64,000 bases of DNA, taken from positions 58,267 through 122,266 of the forward strand of contig JAWKPM010000012.1 of NCBI GenBank assembly GCA_041390625.1, written 5' to 3'. Each line of letters begins with the position of its first letter. Position 1 is the stretch's first letter. The notes under the pieces are model-generated. The model was not told the DNA's origin and searched no databases. It saw only the letters and a list, made by a program, of their open reading frames with translations. Of this stretch, positions 28,073 to 36,584 are shown one piece after another. The DNA comes from RBC038 sp041390625. GTDB taxonomy: Bacteria > Chloroflexota > Dehalococcoidia > UBA2979. The position numbers and the translations under genes are program-made.

Positions 28073-28430
28073 TGCAGTGGCAACCGGCTTCGCAAGCGTC
28101 GCTGACGTGGACCGAGCTATCGCGTACGGGCCGGGACTGCGGTGGGCGCTGATGGGGCCGCACATGACGTTCCATCTCGCCGCTCCCAACGGGATGGCCG
28201 GCTTCCTCGAGCATTTCGGTCAGCTCATGCCCCAGATCTGGGAGGGCCTCGGTCGTCCAGAACTGACCCCGGAGGTCCGGGAAGCGCTCGTCAGCGGGGC
28301 GAATGAAGCGGCTGGAGGCCATTCAGTCGCGGAGCTGGAAGCCGAGCGTGACGAGATGCTGATCGACGTGCTCGTCGCGCTGGGGGGGCGCCGACCTGGA
28401 CAACCCTCTCCCGCACGGGAAGCGAGCTGA
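27984..28430 (+). pseudogene. 3-hydroxyacyl-CoA dehydrogenase, C-terminal fragment
   Basis: From about 27984 the frame reads GKQPIRLNREVPGHLVNRMQ, then ALWREAVDAVATGFASVADVDRAIAYGPGLRWALMGPHMTF, the C-terminal dimerisation domain of 3-hydroxyacyl-CoA (L-carnitine/3-hydroxybutyryl-CoA) dehydrogenases. It ends normally at 28430. The whole NAD-binding N-terminal domain is missing, and the fragment begins inside the SnoaL-like gene at a shared GGCAAG. It is therefore a deletion fusion between two genes. No start codon with a ribosome site serves this frame. Confidence 0.65.
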
Positions 28431-28598
28431 GGAGCGCAGTCGACGGCGACGAGTGGTTGGCTGCGGCCGCCAGCGGATGCGGTAACGGTTAAGGACGCGG
28501 CTCGGAGAGCGCGTGTGGCCGGGGACTCGCGGACAGCCTCTCGCCCTCGGCGGACTCAGGTCCGCTGATCGGTCTTCGCAGCCGGGCAGGAGGTAGTG

Positions 28599-29996
28599 GT
28601 GAATCGAGCCGACCTGGAATCGGTCGTGGCCGCGGGACTCATCGGCGAGTGGCCCTCGCCGCGCGTCGAGGTAACGGGCGACGATCCGATTCATCGCTCG
28701 ACAATCCCGGTGGGCCGCGGCGCCACCGCGGCGCTGGCGATGGTCGCCACTGCGCTCGATGACATCTGGGCACACCGCACGGGACGGCGGCAGCAGATCA
28801 CGATCGACCTGCGCCATGCGGCGCTGGCCCTGAGCAGCATGTGGCTCCTGCGTGCTGACGGGCGTCGGGCCGTCGAGACGCTCATGCCGGACCGTGCCGT
28901 GACCGCCGGCATGTTCGAGTCGTCCGACGGTCGCCGACTCTGGCTGCAAGACACCTCGCCTTCGCTTCAGGCAAAGGCCCTCGCCGCGCTCGGCTGCGAA
29001 CGCGACGCGGACGCCGTGCGCGCAACGATCGCGAGCCAGACGTCGGCGGAGTTGGAGCAGCTGTTCGTCGAGCACGGGCTGACCGGTGTCATCGTGCGGA
29101 CCCCGGACGAGTGGTGGCAGCACCCGCAGGGCGCGATCCTGCGGGAGGCGCCGGTCGTCGAGATTGAGCGCTTCGCAGATGGACCGGTCGTCCCGCTGCC
29201 GGAGCGTGAGCGGCCACTCGGCGGCCTGCGGGTACTCGAGGACACGCGGGTGCTTGCCGGCCCGACCATCGCGCGAACCCTGGCGGAGTTCGGAGCCGAC
29301 GTCTTGCAGGTCGGCGCACCTCGACACATCGACGAGGATCTCGTGGCCGCGATGGCTGACACGGGACATGGGAAGCGGCGCGCCTTCGTCGACCTGGCGA
29401 CGGACGGGGGGCGCGAGCAGGCGCGGTCGCTGCTCGCCGATGCCGACGTGTTCTCGCAGTCGTATCGCGCGGGCTCAGTCGAGCGCCTGGGTTTCGGCCC
29501 CGACGAGGTCGCTGCCATCCGGCCAGGCATCATCTACGTGTCAACAAACTGCTTCGGCCCGCGCGGCCCCTGGACCGACAAGCGTGGGTTCGACGGCAAC
29601 GCCATGGCCGCGTCGGGGATCTTCTCGATCAGCCCGCCGGACATGAGCCCGGACGCCGTGATCGCAGCGATGAACGACTACTGCACGGGGTACTGGGGCG
29701 CATACGGCGTCCTCCGGGCGCTCCAGCTGCGCGCCGGGCAAGGGGGCTCGTACCACGTGCGGGTCTCGCTCGGCCAGACGGCGAGCTGGTTCCTTCGGCT
29801 CGGCACGCCACTCGACGCGACCGCAGGGCTATCCGGGCCCGAGATGATCGAACTTGCTCATGACTACATGGAGGAGCATCCCTCGTCGTACGGGCTGCTG
29901 GAGCGCCTGCGCCCGGTGATTCAGATGTCGGAAACGGCGCCCCGCTGGGACCGTCCCACGGTGCTGCCCGGTACGCACGAGGCTGTGTGGGCGTGA
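28599..29996 (+). CDS. CaiB/BaiF family (class III) CoA-transferase
   Basis: 465-residue CoA-transferase of family III, which moves CoA between acyl-CoA and carboxylates via an aspartyl-CoA intermediate. VLEDTRVLAGPTIARTLAEFGADVLQVGAP is the hallmark strand-loop. The expected catalytic Asp around GHGKRRAFVDLATDGG and YVSTNCFGPRGPWTDKRGFD is in the normal neighbourhood. In this protein an N-terminal part (residues 1-190) precedes the usual signature, suggesting a two-half or permuted arrangement as seen in some long CaiB-like proteins. GTG 28599 has GGAGG 5 bases upstream, and GTG 28596 is the alternative. Substrate unknown. Confidence 0.8.
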   Translation: MNRADLESVVAAGLIGEWPSPRVEVTGDDPIHRSTIPVGRGATAALAMVATALDDIWAHRTGRRQQITIDLRHAALALSSMWLLRADGRRAVETLMPDRAVTAGMFESSDGRRLWLQDTSPSLQAKALAALGCERDADAVRATIASQTSAELEQLFVEHGLTGVIVRTPDEWWQHPQGAILREAPVVEIERFADGPVVPLPERERPLGGLRVLEDTRVLAGPTIARTLAEFGADVLQVGAPRHIDEDLVAAMADTGHGKRRAFVDLATDGGREQARSLLADADVFSQSYRAGSVERLGFGPDEVAAIRPGIIYVSTNCFGPRGPWTDKRGFDGNAMAASGIFSISPPDMSPDAVIAAMNDYCTGYWGAYGVLRALQLRAGQGGSYHVRVSLGQTASWFLRLGTPLDATAGLSGPEMIELAHDYMEEHPSSYGLLERLRPVIQMSETAPRWDRPTVLPGTHEAVWA

Positions 29997-30132
29997 TCCG
30001 GTGCCCGCCGAACCGCCTTTGAAGAGAGCGAAGCTCCACCTCGGCCAGGTGCTGGCGATGAGGGAGAGCTTGATGGGATGAGCGAGTTTCCGGCAGATCA
30101 TCTGAAGACAGCAGAGCACGAGGGGGTCGGCA

Positions 30133-30900
30133 ATGCCCAAAGCGGTCAATCGGGGTCAGAGGATTCACTACGCGGTTGAAGGTGAAGGACCTGTGGTCGT
30201 GCTGCTGCACGGGCTTCTCTCGGGCGAGGCCGCGTGGCGAGCATTGGGGTACGTCGCTGCCCTCGCGGACTCGTACCAAGTCGTGTCGATCGACGCCCTC
30301 GGCCATGGGCGGAGCGACAAGCCCGCCGATCCCGCGCTGCACCAGCGGTCCCAACGAGTCGGCGACGTGCTTGCCGTCCTCGACGACCTTGGTGCTGCGC
30401 AAGCCCACGTGGTCGGGTACTCGATGGGCAGCTGGCAGGCAGCATCGATGGCGTTGCTCGCGCCAACGCGCGTGGCTTCACTGGTCGTCGGCGGTTGGGA
30501 CCTCGTGGACGGCCTGAAGACCGCAGCTCCGACCTTGGCCAAGTACGCCGAACTCGCCGGCATCGAACCCGGCTTCGACGCTCTGATTGAGGCGGCACGC
30601 GCTGAGCGTCCCGAGTTGCTGGGATGGATCACCCCGGACGTCGAGCCTGGCCTGCGCGCCGCCTGGGACGCACTATCAGATCTAGACGGTACCGCCGAGG
30701 CGGTGGCCGCGCTCGACGTTCCGGTGATGCTTTGGGACGGCGCCGAGGACGACTACCACGACCCGATGGAGACGTTCGCGCAAGAGCGCGACTTGAAGTT
30801 CGTCACGACGCCCGGCAACCATGCCTCGGCGATCATGGATGAGACGGGCACCGCCCGGACGGCGATTCGGGCCTTCCTCGACGAGGCCCGAAAGGCATAG
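30133..30900 (+). CDS. alpha/beta hydrolase
   Basis: 255 residues. VVVLLHGLLSGEAAWRALG holds the oxyanion-hole HG, VVSIDALGHGRSDKP follows. GYSMGSW is the nucleophile elbow (Ser near residue 98). The acid is probably Asp in LWDGAEDDYHDP and the base His in TPGNHASAIMD near residue 236. All three catalytic positions look intact, so it should be active on an ester, lactone or C-C bond. The substrate is not evident. It follows the CoA-transferase by 136 bases. Confidence 0.85.
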   Translation: MPKAVNRGQRIHYAVEGEGPVVVLLHGLLSGEAAWRALGYVAALADSYQVVSIDALGHGRSDKPADPALHQRSQRVGDVLAVLDDLGAAQAHVVGYSMGSWQAASMALLAPTRVASLVVGGWDLVDGLKTAAPTLAKYAELAGIEPGFDALIEAARAERPELLGWITPDVEPGLRAAWDALSDLDGTAEAVAALDVPVMLWDGAEDDYHDPMETFAQERDLKFVTTPGNHASAIMDETGTARTAIRAFLDEARKA

Positions 30901-31050
30901 CGGGCCCCACATGCAAGGCACCGACTTCTACACCGCGCCGACGGGCGCATCACACGCTACTCGCAGTTAGTCGGGATGCCCCGGGTGGTCCGAGCCGCCG
31001 GCGACCGCTGACCGGAGGCCCGAGCGGCTCAGCATCGGAGGGGGCACAGT

Positions 31051-32436
31051 ATGGGCAGGACGCAGCTAACGGTGACAGGACCGATCGTCGGTGGACGACG
31101 GGGCTGGCCATTCGGCGGGCCTGTGCTGCCGCTCGCGGAACTCGGCTACCGCGAGGACGAGTACTTCATCGAGGGGGAAGCGACCCGCTACGACCTCGTC
31201 GCGGGGGCAGAGTACTCGCGCGACGGCCGCTGGCAGGCTGAGCCGGTCGGCACCGCCCCCTACAAGACTCGCATCGTCGTGTACCGTCCGATCGACCCGG
31301 CTCGGTTCAACGGGATGGTCGTGGTCCACTGGGGCAACGTTACGGTTGGGTTTGATCTCATCACCCTCGGCGCGCCGGAGTGGCACGAGCTGATCGAGTC
31401 CGGTGCGGCGCTTGTCGCCGTCACTCCTCAGCGAGCAGGGATCGAGGGGCTGCCGCCCTCACCGCAGGGACTCGCGGCGTGGGATCCAGAGCGATACGGG
31501 ACGCTCTCGATCCCCGGCGACGACTACTCGTTCGACATCTTCGCGCAGGCAGCTGCGGCGGTCGGTCGACATCGCTCGAGGACGATCGATCCCATGGCCG
31601 GGCTCGACGTGTCGAGCGTCATTGCAAACGGCGCATCTCAGTCGGCATCAAGGCTCGCGACGTACTTGAACGCGCTTCAGCCCCTGACGAACGCCTTCGA
31701 CGGGTACTTCCTGCCCCTTCACTTCGGCAACGCGAGTCCGTTGAACGTTGGCGAGGCGGTCGCGAACCTCGGCGCCGTGACGGTCGCCACGTTCGAGGCG
31801 GTGATGGGACGCTACATGCTTCGGGACGATCTTGACGTACCGATCATGGTCGTCAACACGGAATTCGAAGCCAAGTACTGCTACTCCATTCGGCAGCCGG
31901 ACGGCGACCGTTACCGCCACTGGGAGTGTGCCGGCGCGGCGCACTCGTCGTTGCCGATCGCGCGCTCGAGGCGCCCGTTGTTCGCGCGCGACGGCGTCGG
32001 CACCGAACTACCCGAGGACGGTGTCAACGAGGTCAACACGCTGCCCGTTTTCGCGGCAGCGCTACGCCACATGCTGCACTGGATACGAGAGGGCGTGCCG
32101 CCGCCGGCGCACCCGCGGATCGCATTCAGAGGGGATCCGCCGGCGATCGCACGCGACCGTCACGGGATCGCGCAGGGCGGGATTCGTCTGCCCGACGTTG
32201 AGATACCGCGTGCCACGAACAGCGCGACCCCTGTCTCGGATGACGTATGGGCGCTCCTCCGAGGCTCGTGCCACCCCTTCAGCCGCGAGCAACTGCTGGA
32301 GATGTACGGCGATCGCGAGGGGTACCTCGCACGATTCGAGGTGGCCGCGATGGGAGCGGTCGATGCGGGGGTGCTACTGCCTCGAGACGTGCCCCGGCTT
32401 GTCGAGGAGGCCGCGGCGGGCTGGCCCGCCGAGTAG
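31051..32436 (+). CDS. alpha/beta hydrolase domain-containing protein (Abhydrolase_10-like)
   Basis: 461-residue protein of the long alpha/beta-hydrolase-domain family. RIVVYRPIDPARFNGMVVVHWGNVTVGFD is the characteristic N-terminal region, LVAVTPQRAGIEGLP the first core strands, IANGASQSASRLATYLNA the nucleophile elbow (G-x-S-Q-S), and WECAGAAHSS probably carries the catalytic His. No signal peptide. ATG 31051 has GGAGGGGG upstream. It leads a run of plus-strand genes with two NTF2-like proteins behind it and is likely cotranscribed. Confidence 0.8.
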   Translation: MGRTQLTVTGPIVGGRRGWPFGGPVLPLAELGYREDEYFIEGEATRYDLVAGAEYSRDGRWQAEPVGTAPYKTRIVVYRPIDPARFNGMVVVHWGNVTVGFDLITLGAPEWHELIESGAALVAVTPQRAGIEGLPPSPQGLAAWDPERYGTLSIPGDDYSFDIFAQAAAAVGRHRSRTIDPMAGLDVSSVIANGASQSASRLATYLNALQPLTNAFDGYFLPLHFGNASPLNVGEAVANLGAVTVATFEAVMGRYMLRDDLDVPIMVVNTEFEAKYCYSIRQPDGDRYRHWECAGAAHSSLPIARSRRPLFARDGVGTELPEDGVNEVNTLPVFAAALRHMLHWIREGVPPPAHPRIAFRGDPPAIARDRHGIAQGGIRLPDVEIPRATNSATPVSDDVWALLRGSCHPFSREQLLEMYGDREGYLARFEVAAMGAVDAGVLLPRDVPRLVEEAAAGWPAE

Positions 32437-32461
32437 CCGTGACGCCCGAGGGGAGCGTGCC

Positions 32462-33292
32462 GTGGGAATCCAGGAAGAGCGCAACATCGCCACGCTCCTG
32501 CGATGGAACCACGACGTGTGGGGAAGCGGTGGTGCCGCCCTAGCGCCTCAGCTCCTCGCACCGACGTATCTGAGACACGACCCGCGCGGCGTCCGCGCGT
32601 GGACGCCTGAAGAGTACGGTGCGGTCGTCGCGTCGAGGCAGCAGGCCGGCGCGGCCTTGGTGCGCCACGACGAGATCATCGCACGTGGGAACTACGTAGC
32701 GATCCGGTGGACCGGCATCAATGCACCGGCTGACAGCCCGTTCGCCGGCGGCCTGCAGGTGTACCAGTTCGACGATGAGGCGCGCATCTGCGCGATGTGG
32801 GGCGGCACGAGATCGAGGCAAGCAGGCCTGTGGCCCGACGATGCCGAGCCTGGGCGCTGGATCATCGCGAGTGCCGGCGAGCTGACCGCGGAGGAGCAGC
32901 GCAACGAGCGCACTCGGAGGATTCATCTCGAGCGTCGGCTTGTCAGCGATCCGTCGGGCCTCGATGAGCTACTCGTCGATCCGCTTCCTTCGCACACGCC
33001 AGTGGCCGACCGGCGTGAATCCATTGCCGAATTTGCCGAGCGCATCCGCGGTGAGTCCACCCGCTACCCCGCCAAGCAGTTCGTCGACCACGTGCACTTC
33101 GTCGTCGGCGATCGCAGCGTCGAGGTCTGGGGCTGGCGCTGGGACGACACCGACGCCCCCGTCTACAACGGCGCGCCCCTGAAGAGTCCGTGGGAGTTCA
33201 TCGAGATCTGGCGCTACGACCGTGGCCGGATCGCGGAGCGCTGGCAGGTAGCAGCCGAGCCAGGCGTCGACTGGACGGCGGCGCCAGCCTGA
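32462..33292 (+). CDS. tandem SnoaL/NTF2-fold protein
   Basis: 276 residues made of two related NTF2-like domains. The first, about 1-140 (LLRWNHDVWGSGGAALAPQLLAPTYLRHD), ends around VYQFDDEARICAMWGG. The second, about 150-276 (RRLVSDPSGLDELLVD), ends in IEIWRYDRGRIAERWQVAAEPGVDW. Both halves keep the typical C-terminal strand with W at its end. GTG 32462 has GAGGGGAG 6 bases upstream and lies 25 bases after the preceding hydrolase stop, so the two are cotranscribed. The activity is unknown. Confidence 0.7.
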   Translation: MGIQEERNIATLLRWNHDVWGSGGAALAPQLLAPTYLRHDPRGVRAWTPEEYGAVVASRQQAGAALVRHDEIIARGNYVAIRWTGINAPADSPFAGGLQVYQFDDEARICAMWGGTRSRQAGLWPDDAEPGRWIIASAGELTAEEQRNERTRRIHLERRLVSDPSGLDELLVDPLPSHTPVADRRESIAEFAERIRGESTRYPAKQFVDHVHFVVGDRSVEVWGWRWDDTDAPVYNGAPLKSPWEFIEIWRYDRGRIAERWQVAAEPGVDWTAAPA

Positions 33293-33327
33293 CGCGGTCT
33301 CGCTGGATAGCACTTGGAGGTGGACAA

Positions 33328-33735
33328 ATGGACGACGGCGCGACAATTGCTCGCCAGTATGTGGACCTGTTCAACGCGGACCCCGAGATGGCGGCGACGG
33401 GACCCGTCGCCGCGGGGATCACTTTCCGCATGAACGGTTCTGACCTCCCGCCTGGTCTTCCGACGCTCCAGGGGCGAATGGCGGCGTTCCGCGAGGCCGC
33501 TCCCGACCGGCGAGTCGAGGCTCAGCTGGTGGTCGCGGATGGGTCGGAGGTGGCCGTGCGGTATCGGGTCACGGGAACCCACACGGGAGTGCTCCGGCTG
33601 CCCACCGGGATCGAGCTGCCTCCGAGTGGTCGCGAGTTCTCGTACGTGGGAGCGATGTTCTTGCGGATCGAAGACGGCCTCGTGGTGCACGAGGAGGCGA
33701 TCGGCGACCTCGTCGGCGCGCTCCGCGAGAATTGA
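33328..33735 (+). CDS. SnoaL-like NTF2-fold protein
   Basis: 135 residues. GATIARQYVDLFNADPEMA starts the fold, EVAVRYRVTGTHTG and FSYVGAMFLRIEDGLVVHEEAIGDL are the conserved strands of SnoaL-type proteins. ATG 33328 has TTGGAGGTGG upstream, 35 bases after the tandem NTF2 gene, so it is the third gene of that operon. Substrate unknown. Confidence 0.75.
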   Translation: MDDGATIARQYVDLFNADPEMAATGPVAAGITFRMNGSDLPPGLPTLQGRMAAFREAAPDRRVEAQLVVADGSEVAVRYRVTGTHTGVLRLPTGIELPPSGREFSYVGAMFLRIEDGLVVHEEAIGDLVGALREN

Positions 33736-33859
33736 GGCTCTGCGAGGAAGCCGAACCATGCCTGGTCCGAGGGTTCGGTGACGGCCACGATCGTCATCGC
33801 CGGCAGCGGTGCGTGTCGTCGCACGCGATCGCGAGGACAGGTACCGCAAGCCCAAGCCG

Positions 33860-34138
33860 CTAGATGTGAGCGGGGCTCGTCGGCGGCGCAGCGCCAGTTC
33901 GCATCTGGAACCGGGAAGACGCAGTGCCCCTGGCTGTCCGCTTCTTGCCGAGTGAGCAGCGCAGCACTGAGTCGCTAGGCTCGGGCACGACGCTCGACGT
34001 CGCCGCGAAGTTGATCGCCCCGCCCCGCTCATTCATCAGTGAGGCCACGCCGATGCCCGCGATCGTGCCGTCCTCGCGCCGCACCTCGACGACACCGAGT
34101 GGCAGCACCTGCTGGGGTTCGCGATATGCGTGATCCAT
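33860..34138 (-). CDS. hypothetical protein, 92 residues
   Basis: Unrecognised. The first 50 codons (MDHAYREPQQVLPLGVVEV and the NERGGAINFAATSSVV segment) have strong G/C third-position bias on this strand and a GGGAG ribosome site 5 bases before ATG 34138, so the 5' part is probably coding. The last 35 residues are arginine/proline-rich and look like read-through into non-coding DNA, which suggests a truncated gene. It lies between two plus-strand NTF2-like genes. Confidence 0.4.
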   Translation of the reverse strand: MDHAYREPQQVLPLGVVEVRREDGTIAGIGVASLMNERGGAINFAATSSVVPEPSDSVLRCSLGKKRTARGTASSRFQMRTGAAPPTSPAHI

Positions 34139-34264
34139 CAAGTCTCCCTGCCGACTATCGGCATGCCACGTTGGAGCCTCCGAGCTGGTCGCGCGAACGT
34201 AGAAGCACTTGCGGAACGGTACCCTCGCGGCATCACGCGCGAGCCAACGATTGAGGAGACCACG

Positions 34265-34648
34265 ATGGATTCGATGGAGCTGATGCGCGTTTGGACTGAT
34301 GAGGTGTGGAATGCGGGCAACTACGATCGCGTCGCCGACTGCCTCGGCGAGACCTACCTCCGCCATGATCAGCTCGGGAATCGCGCCGTCACGCGGGACC
34401 AGGCTACCGCGCAGATACAGGGCCTCCGTGACCGCGTCCAAGATCTCCACTTCTGGGTCGACGACTTCACCGTGGCGCCGAACCGGATCTGGGTACGCTG
34501 GCGGATGACCGGGACAAGCGCCGAGTCCGGTGAACCCGTGATTCGCAGTGGTCTCCAAGTCTACCGCGTCACCGACGGTCGCCTCGCCGAGACGTGGGCT
34601 GCTGGCGCACCGGACGGCGACGATTGGACCGCCCCGCTCATCCCATAG
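34265..34648 (+). CDS. SnoaL-like NTF2-fold protein
   Basis: 127 residues with the ester-cyclase pattern: MELMRVWTDEVWNAGNYDRVADCLGETYLRHDQLGN, then IWVRWRMTGTSAESGEPV and SGLQVYRVTDGRLAETW. ATG 34265 has GAGGAG upstream. It is the fifth NTF2-like coding unit within 9 kb, which suggests repeated duplication of this fold in the region or a pathway with several cyclase/isomerase steps. Confidence 0.75.
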   Translation: MDSMELMRVWTDEVWNAGNYDRVADCLGETYLRHDQLGNRAVTRDQATAQIQGLRDRVQDLHFWVDDFTVAPNRIWVRWRMTGTSAESGEPVIRSGLQVYRVTDGRLAETWAAGAPDGDDWTAPLIP

Positions 34649-34858
34649 CCATCTCGCGGTCGTCGGGCTGCAAAACCCGATCCGTGGAGATCGAGGCGCA
34701 GAAAATGGGCGATCCTGACCGTCCGGAGGTCGGAATGCGTCCCTGCTTCATCCTGCTCCGCGGCCGCCGCGCCGCTGGCCTCAAGGTTGGATGTGCCCCT
34801 CGCCAGCTCTGTTGATAACTAGAAACCGATCACGCGAATAAGCGCATCACCACTGCAC

Positions 34859-34928
34859 GAACATAGGCATGACAGTGTGCTCGTGCGAAACGATCAGCTG
34901 CCCGTTTCTCGCGGCGTTCTCGTTCTGA
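34859..34928 (+). repeat. direct repeat copy 2 (matches 25558-25627)
   Basis: Second copy of the peptide-gene repeat. The copies share the 11-base leader and most of the 60-base coding part, then diverge, with residual similarity about 100 bases later in the C-terminus of the convergent NTF2-like gene or remnant. Confidence 0.7.
34869..34928 (+). CDS. 19-residue cysteine-containing peptide, copy 2
   Basis: The ATG-to-TGA frame encodes MTVCSCETISCPFLAAFSF, 15 of 19 residues identical to the copy at 25568 and with the same three cysteines. Changes between the copies include synonymous ones, consistent with selection on the peptide. The identical upstream 11 bases contain only a weak AGG ribosome site. 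Confidence 0.45.
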   Translation: MTVCSCETISCPFLAAFSF

Positions 34929-35014
34929 CGCAGAGTTCGGTCTTCGATAGGCCGTGGGAGGCGACCCACTCCGCGTCAGCGTTCAGCTCGCCGACGCGGA
35001 CATGGGGCGGTGGG

Positions 35015-35110
35015 AACAGGGAAGGTCACCCGTCGAAGCAAGCCAACCTGACGCAAGAGCCCGGCAACGTCCGAACCGCCGCCATCCAGATCGAGGCAGG
35101 GGCGTCCCCT
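35015..35110 (-). pseudogene. remnant of an NTF2-like gene 3' end
   Basis: The minus strand reads GSDVAGLLRQVG here, matching DVAGLMRQVG at the C-terminus of the SnoaL-like gene at 25681-26103. The DNA (gccaacctgacgcaagagcc versus gccaacctggcgcatcagac) is also related. Nothing upstream of this short stretch matches: it is cut off at about 35105, where the sequence of the restriction-like gene begins. I read this as the left boundary of the defence island, which interrupted or replaced the duplicate. Confidence 0.45.
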
Positions 35111-35135
35111 CGCGACTGCCCGCACCCGAGTGCGC

Positions 35136-36584
35136 TCAAACGTCCCGTTCGGTACCTCGCGGCAAGCGGTTGAGTAGAAGGGCGACCTCGTCGAGAAAGG
35201 GAATAGCGTCCTCCAGAGTTCGGTTGTCTTGGGAAGGATCAGGAGCCGATGAGTGGAGCAGATCGTCAAAGACTGAGTATGACCGAGCTCGAGCCTCTGG
35301 TCCAAAGAGCCAGTTTGTAGTCAACGCGTAACTGCGTAGGTAACCATCTGCGATGACTGGCGCGTCCCAACGCAAGGCGTTCTCCTTAAGCGAATCTGTG
35401 CCTCCCCCTTGGTGCCAAAGGGCATCTCCCAGAGACATGGCGAGTGAGCGATAGTCCTCAAACGGGCCGGTTATCGGAAGAGCCGCCGTCCTGAATGCCG
35501 ATCGCTCGGTACTTGGTGACTCATGGGCATCTAACTCCACTGCTGGGGTCTTCAGAAATGTCCGGAAATCGGCCATTCGGCTCGAAGCGCGAGTTCGTAG
35601 CTCTGCCGCCACATGGCCAGGCATGGGCAGCAGACCTCGCTTGCTGAAGTTCCGCAGGCGCACACATTGCTCTTTCAGCGGCAGGAGCCATTCAGACATC
35701 GGGAGTTCTCGGCCAGCCTCGAGAATCGACCTGCTGAAAATGACAGCACCCCAGTCAAGCAACATCGTGCGGTCAAGGCCCCAATTCTCTACGAATGTGA
35801 CACTTCCAGGCGAAACATCGCTCGGCTCGAGGCCCCAACTCGCCAACGATTCCACTATCCCTTCCGCGAAGGCTGGTTTCCTCCAATCGAATAGGCCGGG
35901 TGCAGGTCGATCCGGCGCGAACACCAAGTTCAATCGCGGCGGGCGATCCGAGGGGGACAGCGAAAGCGCCAGGTCGACCATCGCCGTTCCGTGGTCACCG
36001 TCGCGACTCGAATCGATGGCGCTCGCGGTACGCGCGAACAGGCGCTCCCCGAATGGTTCATACGAGTCAAGAAACTGCTCGGAGGCCGCGAGATATGCCG
36101 TGCGCACCAGGTCGGGGATACCACCGAAGGTTGCGCAGAACTCAAGAGTCTCCTTTGGGTAACTCAGTATCAGATCATCGATGGACTCATCGTTCGCACT
36201 CCATATAAGAGCACTGTACTTGAGCGAACGCTCAACGTTTTGAGCGCGAGCAATATCTGCAACTGAACTGGTGACATGCGATAGGGCCAGTATGACAAAG
36301 AAGTCCGGCGACAGGCCTTCCTTCACGAGAGAAAGCTGAAGGAACTTCGGTGCAACCGCCCTAAGAGGGAGCGCACCCGCATAGCACTTACATTCGAAAG
36401 CCCACTTCGTCGTGCCATGGGTGGCTTCGAGATCGCGGCCACCATCGGGCGCTGTCCGTTGCATCACATCAGCAAACCCCATCGCCCGAAGCCAGTGCAT
36501 CGCGAGTCGCTCGAATCGTCGGCCCTGCTCCTCCTGGCCAAAGGAGTGCAGCCAAGCGCGAACTTCGTCAGGCAACGTTGCCAC
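35136..36584 (-). CDS. Mrr-like restriction endonuclease domain protein
   Basis: 482 residues. An N-terminal PD-(D/E)xK nuclease of the Mrr/restriction endonuclease-like type is visible: RRFERLAMHWLRAMGFADV, then APDGGRDLEATHG and AFECKCY, giving the D...E-x-K catalytic set at about residues 50-75. The remaining 380 residues have no domain I recognise and may be the specificity or sensor part. GTG 36584 has GGAGGGACC upstream and is preferred over the ATG 81 bases earlier. The base composition is noticeably lower in G+C than the flanking genes, suggesting recent transfer. It could be a type IV or other single-gene defence nuclease. Confidence 0.65.
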   Translation of the reverse strand: MATLPDEVRAWLHSFGQEEQGRRFERLAMHWLRAMGFADVMQRTAPDGGRDLEATHGTTKWAFECKCYAGALPLRAVAPKFLQLSLVKEGLSPDFFVILALSHVTSSVADIARAQNVERSLKYSALIWSANDESIDDLILSYPKETLEFCATFGGIPDLVRTAYLAASEQFLDSYEPFGERLFARTASAIDSSRDGDHGTAMVDLALSLSPSDRPPRLNLVFAPDRPAPGLFDWRKPAFAEGIVESLASWGLEPSDVSPGSVTFVENWGLDRTMLLDWGAVIFSRSILEAGRELPMSEWLLPLKEQCVRLRNFSKRGLLPMPGHVAAELRTRASSRMADFRTFLKTPAVELDAHESPSTERSAFRTAALPITGPFEDYRSLAMSLGDALWHQGGGTDSLKENALRWDAPVIADGYLRSYALTTNWLFGPEARARSYSVFDDLLHSSAPDPSQDNRTLEDAIPFLDEVALLLNRLPRGTERDV

